Part shown: in pieces, positions 58,209-64,000 of the stretch
Numbering within the stretch: position 1 is the first letter of the stretch
Layout: each line of letters begins with the position of its first letter
Assembly: GCF_914767665.1 (NCBI RefSeq)
Contig: NC_059501.1
Location: 72,700,798-72,764,797 of the forward strand
Reading direction: 5' to 3'
DNA: 64,000 bases
DNA from: Harmonia axyridis
Lineage: Eukaryota > Arthropoda > Insecta > Coleoptera > Coccinellidae
Translations under genes and position numbers: made by a program
Notes under the pieces: model-generated
The model's input: only the letters and a program-made list of their open reading frames with translations
The model's database searches: none
Told to the model about the DNA's origin: nothing

Positions 58209-59859
58209 TTTATTTTGAGAAGAAATTGAAAATTTTTTTTTCCCACAAACTGAAGTTCCTTATTTTCATAGAAAGGTAATCTTATCCTGTCTAAAATGTA
58301 TCGATATTTGATCACTTCAGTTGTTAGCTAAATGGATTTACTGATTACTCATTATGACTTATTATTTTTTCATTACCGTTAATAGCTTACTTTACACTTT
58401 ACACCTGGATTGTATTGTTCCTCCATCAGAGCAGTTCTTAACACTGTACCTACCGTTTTAAATGACATCAGTTCATGAACTAGCCGTATTCATAAAACTG
58501 AATATAAACTGAAATAAAAGAAACAGATAAGATCTCAACTATGTTTTTGGTTTTTTCTTAGACCGTCTTTTGGTCGATTTTAGCATTTTTTTTTTAATTT
58601 AAATAATTTCTTCTGTTATTAACTGAAATTACTCAATTTTGAGAGATTTTACTGTACTTTTAACGGTTTCAATGCACTGAAAAAAATTTTTCATTGTATT
58701 GGAGAATAGCAATCTCCAATTGGATTTCATTTATACAATGTACATTTTTCATCAATATAATGAAATTTCATTCCTTAATGTATACTCCTATTATTGATTT
58801 TATGAATCTCTGTTCATCAATATTTTATTTTGATAAAATATTCACTGGATAGAAGAACTTTGTTCATCAAATGTATAAAGTCTTAAATCAACAACTGTTT
58901 CGGTCAATCGATCGGATAATGAACTGAACATTGTACCAATGAACATTTCATTGATTCAATGGAAGTTGTTCCTCAATACAATAAAAACAATTCATCAATC
59001 AGATAAATGACTATTCATAGTATTAACGTCTTTGTCGGTTGAAAACAGAAGAAACGGTCCCATGTTTATACAAAAAAAGAGCACAATAATTATCTGTCAA
59101 AGTTGGTCATACAGTTTCTGGAACACCCAGTATATTAATCCAATCATGTGGCCTCCAATAGAAACATGAATGAAATAACGAAAAGAACCCTCCCGATGAG
59201 TTTCACCAATTTTTCGATAGTCTAATATTGAATCTTTTATTTACAGAAATTGTAAACAGGTATAAAACTGAAATAACTGACCAAAACGTTTTTGTTTGAT
59301 AAAATCGTTATTTTGTTATTATTCGATTGAGTAGTGTTAAAACACAAACTGAATATTTTCAAGGAACTGAAGACTTACCCAACTGAACTTTCTTCTATAG
59401 TTCGACCGTAAATCTTCCTAATCTACGACTGGAAAAGTTTGAGAGTTTGCGGTAAATTTAAACCAACCTTTTTCTGTAACGGGTTTTGTACATAACTCCA
59501 GTCATCAAGTGATTAGGGGAGCTTATGCACTTCGAAGTTTCAACAAATGTACTTCGGAATTTTGAAGAGAAATAGGCTGAAACAAACTGTCTTTTCTGTA
59601 TTCTATTTTCAGGGTGTTTCACCATAAATGAACGGACATAAAAAGATATGTAGAATCAGATTTGCATCATAAAATATACCCAGTTTTCGAATTATCAACG
59701 GGATCCAGGCTGTTTAAAACCATTTTTGAGCGTTATTTTCTTGAGTTTGATGGGTTCTGTGTGATATTATATTATAGTTGACCTAACGATTTCTGGTCAC
59801 GAGTTGATAATTTTGGTAATGAATTTGAATATGGTGCAGAATTCTAAAAAATTCCGTTT
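58209..59859. other. Unannotated stretch with orphan element ends
   Basis: 58675-59000 repeats TTCATCAAT/ATTGATGAA-like words and CATTGTATTGG against CAATACAATAAA, possibly an eroded palindromic MITE. A right-type end GGAACACCCAG stops at 59130 before TA, and a left-type end CAGGGTGTTTCACC starts at 59610. Neither has a partner. Confidence 0.35.
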
Positions 59860-60533
59860 TGCGTTCGATAACGATCGCCTGTGCTTGTTTCAGTCGGTTT
59901 TAACAACTCATAATACACTACGCCGAGCTGGTCCCATCAAATACTGAGCATGACCTTGGAACCGTGAATATTCGGTTTGGTCGTCGACGTGGATGCATGG
60001 CCGGGATATCCCCATGATTTTCTGCACTTTTGATTATCGTAATGAACCCATTTTTCGTCTCCAGTCCCAATGTGATGCAGAAATCCCTTCCGTCTCTGCC
60101 TTGCAAGCAGCTGTTCACAAGCAAACAAACGCCTTTCGACATTTCTCGGCTTCAACTCGTACGGCACCCAATTTCCTTGATTCTGAATCATTCCCATGGC
60201 ATTCAGGCGTTTTGAAATTGCTTGTTGCGTTACTCTAAGTGACCTTGCCAATTATTGTTTTATTTGACACGAATCTTGATCAAGTAATGCCTTCAATTCT
60301 GCATCTTCGAAAACCTTTTCTATTTCACCGCCTTGCTGAACTTTGACGTCAAAATCACTGTTCTCAAAGCGTTGAAACTACTCTCGGCGCGTTCTTTTTC
60401 ACTAAAAGCGACATCACCATAGGTATTTGAGAGCATTCAATGAGCCGAAGCCGCAGATTTCTTCATATTAAAGCAAAAATTAAAACGCAAATGACGAGAA
60501 TTCGGCTCGTGAGCTTACATATTTAATCGAGAC
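59860..60533 (-). mobile_element. Mariner family A, copy 9, both ends missing
   Basis: The segment covers the N-terminal half of the element. A 104-codon minus frame at 59937-60251 reads VTQQAISKRLNAMGMIQNQG, NWVPYELKPRNVERRLFACE, QLLARQRRKGFLHH, TGDEKWVHYDN. It therefore keeps the second HTH and first catalytic aspartate. The native start region (CTTACATATTTAATCGAGA) is at about 60515-60533, where similarity ends. The left end stops at the ITGDRYRTQ codons. No terminal repeats remain. Confidence 0.88.
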
Positions 60534-63500
60534 TGAAAAAATATCTAATATTTTCGTCGTAACGGACAGAGATTTGGACTGTATAGTATATAGAATAGCC
60601 ATTTCAAGCTTTTTCAAAATATGGCGTTGAAAAATTCATCAGAACTATAGAAAATTCAAGTAGAATATCTAAGAAAAACTTGATTACATATTTAATGACA
60701 ACAGATCCGACCTTTTTGAAAGTTTGCGTCTACGAATAGAATAACAATTCTAAGCTTCGTCTAAATTTCCTGTCAATAGAGTCGTCAGAACCTTTAAAAA
60801 ATTCCGGCAAAATATTGAGAAAAATGAGGAATACATTGACTTGTAGTCAGGAGCTTCTGAGCGCTCGTTTATTAATCAATTGTGCCCTTGTTTTCTAATG
60901 AAATGAAAGACTCTAATGATCTAAAAAATAAGAACTTGTGTGTCATATGTTCCATTGAAGTATCTACTAAGCCCCAACACTTGTATTACATCGATATTCC
61001 TGTTACCCCAATCTCCAAAACTGAAAAAAAAACTCCATAATCCTCCTAAGAGCACAACCTCTCTTTGAGCGTCGTGCATTTTCAACTTGTCCTCCCTACC
61101 ACTTGATCCGTAAAATTCCCCGTCTAAATAACCGATTGATCCGGCAGGACTCCATCCAGCCAGGTAAAACCAACCTTTCTTCGACTTTTCATGACGACAA
61201 GGACCCCGGAGTGTATTCCGCAGAAAATTGCGTTATCGATCCTGGCTTTTATCGCAGTTCGTAAGCTTCGTGCCCCAAGCAATAACGTAGCTGCGAAAAC
61301 CGTGGTTTAATAATTAACTTCACAAACATCAATTAGCAATTTGATTAGGAATCAACACCGACGTGGATTTATCGCGCGTATAAATCTCTCGGATAACTCG
61401 CGTCGTCTATGGCCGCCCTTAACGTCGAGTATGATACGGGTGGTGATAAACGGTGTGAACATTACACGGTACAACGAATACCGGTGTAAAAATCACGCCA
61501 CGAGTGCGTTAATGTAAACTGACGCCTCAATGAAATTCGATAAGCCTGCAATTTATTCAAAATTATGATTCCGTGGCGGAATATTTGGGAAACGAGTTGG
61601 AATCACTGACTTTGTTGAACGCTTTGTCGACGTTCATCCGTCGGCCAGTTCCATCAATCATGATTGAACGATAACTTTATCATACGGTTAACCTGACTGA
61701 TGGTATGTCTTCGATAATTTTTCATCGGAAACAGGAGTTTACATGAAAGGATATCAATGAAATAAGGCTACCTATCAACATTCCTACTGTGGCTTAGAAA
61801 CAGAACAAAAGTTGAAATTTTACATAATTGTGTATAATTTCTTCTATTTGGTTAACAGTTCTTTTATCTAGTCGAAAGGAAGGGAAATCGTTGAAAAAAC
61901 TCACGCTAAAATTTCTTTTTATGAAAACAATAATTAGCTTCTTCTAATAACTATCATAGTCATTTGGAAGTGAGTATGAGGGTTGTGCTAAACGCAGAAA
62001 AAATCTTGCAGTGGTCAACCAACCGTGTGTTCCTAGATACCACTATTTAATAATAATGATAAATCCTGTGTACAAAAGAAAATAAAAATCATATTAGACA
62101 AACCAAGCCGAGGAGGAGTTAAGTCCAAGAATATTGTTACACTCAACCCTGTTTGGTCGTCTGTTTTTAAAACTACATAAGGAGTAATCCACTCAGAACA
62201 ATCATACTCACAATCAGTAAAATTCAGAATATCGACCACCAATATCACAAGTCATATCACAGCAATACACAAATATTCTCAATAATTCAAAGAGGATACA
62301 CATGACAAAAATAATAAACGATACTATATGAATGTAGGCTTGGTTAATCGATCGTCTAGAGGTATGATTCGATTACCTGGCCTTTCGTCTTTTTCTCCGT
62401 GACTTTGTTGGATTTGTAATATTCAAACTCTTTTGAATTATTTACATCTATTTACAAAGCCACAATTATATAGTACAAACTCAGTATTGAGAAGATCTTA
62501 ATTACGTCTTAATTAGAAGTTTCTCACTACGGTACTGAATTTCGTCTTTAACTTGTTTGTTGATTACTCGAAACGTCTTGGATTATCACGTCTTCGTCGT
62601 ACTTCAAGTTTTCGGTCGTCTCGTCTTTAACTTGTTCGCGACTCGTCTTAATCTAGTCCGCGAAAATTCTTTTCGTCTTACGTCTTAAGCTGACCGCCCG
62701 AACTTGACTCGTCTTCGACTTAAGTTAAACTGTACCGTCTGTACCCATCTTCGGTTTAATTTGAACTGTGCTCCCTGCCGATTGGAACTACCCTCTCTCG
62801 AATATATACCTCCCTTCTCTCGGTTCGACCACACCCTTAGGGGAAGGTACCATCCCCTAGTCCAATAAGAGCTTTTGCCGTACCGCCCCCAAAGATCTTT
62901 GCGGATTCCTGGAAATCGAATATTCAAGAAGGACTAGAACCTGATTAACAGATGTAACACATCTGGTACAACCGTCTTGTTCTCGAACTTTCCCAACCCC
63001 AGTAAATCCCTCAAGTTTTACAACCGACATGACACATTCTTCGACACCCCGAAGAATTACAGAACCTTTTTACATTATATGTACAATAACAATTCGTTCC
63101 CTGTAAATCAATTGAAACTGTCAAGCTCTCGACACTAAAAAAAACTAATAGGTCTCCAAGCATCCGGTTGACCATCGCAATTATTCACAGGGAACAATAA
63201 TTGGATCCTACATGAATTCCATTTTAGAAACTCTAGAAAACCTTGGTCTTATGTGTTAATGTTTGTTATGTATATATTACCTTTTAATCAATATGCAAAA
63301 GCTTTAAATCTATATTTTTTTACACGAGTTTTTCGTCTTAACGGATTATCCGGTACGATCTTTTAATAGTTTTAATAGTAAGAAACAAACATGTTATGCA
63401 TGGTGACCATGAGGAACATTTACATGTTGGATGGAACGGTACTCAGAAATGGTGAGCCATGGCGTGTGAGCACGTTCATTCGCCTGCCAAATTTCGGTTT

Positions 63501-63539
63501 TCAGTCACACTGGAACAGTGATCAGAAGAGCAACAAGAG
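60534..63539. other. Unannotated stretch with a GC-richer single-copy core
   Basis: 61130-61640 has higher GC and CpG than most of the window and no repeat similarity to the rest of it. It may be conserved regulatory DNA, but no specific site can be defended. 62560-62720 repeats CGTCTT many times in an irregular way, perhaps LTR or low-complexity sequence. The frames at 62033-62248 and 62685-62927 have no domain. Confidence 0.35.
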
Positions 63540-63870
63540 TTTACATACGATATGCATGTTAGAAACGGTGACTCAGTGGTAGCAGCTCAACGAGCATTTA
63601 GCGTTCATTTCAACATCGGCCGGCATGGAGCAATCCCTAGTCGAACAATCTTTTATGTATTGGGTTTAAAAAAATTTTCGAACTAAGGGTCACATAATGA
63701 AGTAAAAATCACCAGGTTTCCACTCGACGGCAGGCAGTTCTATTACGTTTGGGACGTGAGAAGGTTAGACAAATTTTGGAAATGGATCTAAAGTTTCATC
63801 TACATAATATTGTGTGTGTGCAGGAGTTGAAAGTAACGAACCACCTCCAATGGTAAGATTTTGTTGTACA
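63540..63870 (+). mobile_element. IS630-like transposase relic, N-terminal part
   Basis: The plus strand reads RNGDSVVAAQRAFSVHFNIG and RHGAIPSRTI at about 63553-63645, the start of the HTH domain in arthropod IS630-type transposases (usually NGESVVATQRAFR-HF-VGRHG). After a gap, in other frames, VRQILEMDLKFHLHNIVCVQ and ELKV appear at about 63765-63835. These align with the REDLGFKAFKVQLTQELK block at 11180-11290. Frameshifts and stops are present, and the element may continue past the window. Confidence 0.7.
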
Positions 63871-64000
63871 AATGCAAGTTATTTATGTAACGCACAGGTA
63901 ATACTTTGTAACTTCTTCTGTAACTTATTATGTTTATTTTATTATATTATTAATTCCGATGAACCATCTTCCTTTCATGAGTGATAAGGCACATTTTTAC

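Overview
The window reads as AT-rich nuclear DNA of an animal, almost certainly an insect. It contains about thirty decayed transposable elements of insect-type families (mariner, Tc1, IS630-like, hAT, pogo-like, non-LTR LINEs, a Penelope-like element, a Ty3/gypsy gag scrap and many MITEs). No convincing host protein-coding gene, tRNA, rRNA or CRISPR array was found. The longest open frames belong to dead transposases or to a hexanucleotide repeat. The stretch looks like a gene desert or the inside of a very long intron. The species cannot be fixed from the sequence; a beetle is only a guess.

Layout. From 0 to 12 kb there are a truncated mariner (329-1000), a MITE pair (1761-1960 and 8602-8820), a fold-back MITE (3789-4430), a LINE scrap (6850-7025), a hAT 5' end (7883-8598), a possible LTR (10597-10896) and an IS630-like transposase relic (10985-11520). 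From 12 to 24 kb there are an almost complete mariner (12800-14070), two fold-back elements (15013-16567), a mariner-type MITE (18262-18540), two hAT-type MITEs with 8-bp target duplications (21316-21546 and 23566-23801) and a second long mariner (21915-22878). From 24 to 31 kb there is a LINE split by a 236-bp Penelope-type insertion (25242-25477) that is mostly a perfect 200-bp palindrome with a hammerhead-ribozyme-like motif on each strand. It is followed by a gypsy gag scrap with GC-rich repeats, a jockey-like RT relic, a long-TIR MITE and a second mariner family. From 31 to 46 kb there are duplicated repeats, a deleted mariner, a Tc1-like element, a GIY-YIG Penelope-like relic (37385-38215), a hexamer array (38331-38625), another IS630-like relic, a pogo-like end and more mariners and LINEs. 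From 46 to 64 kb there are fold-back MITEs, one carrying a GC-rich insertion, three more mariners, a pair of 0.62-kb long-TIR MITEs and an IS630-like relic at the right edge.

How the parts relate. Nothing here works as an operon or pathway; the structure is nested insertion history. One mariner family (called A here) has nine copies on both strands, each broken differently, as after an old burst. Tc1/mariner-type MITEs beginning CAGGGTG at TA targets recur throughout. The most unusual object is the palindromic ribozyme-bearing insertion at 25.2-25.5 kb. Its intact 13-bp target duplication and perfect arms suggest a comparatively recent event.
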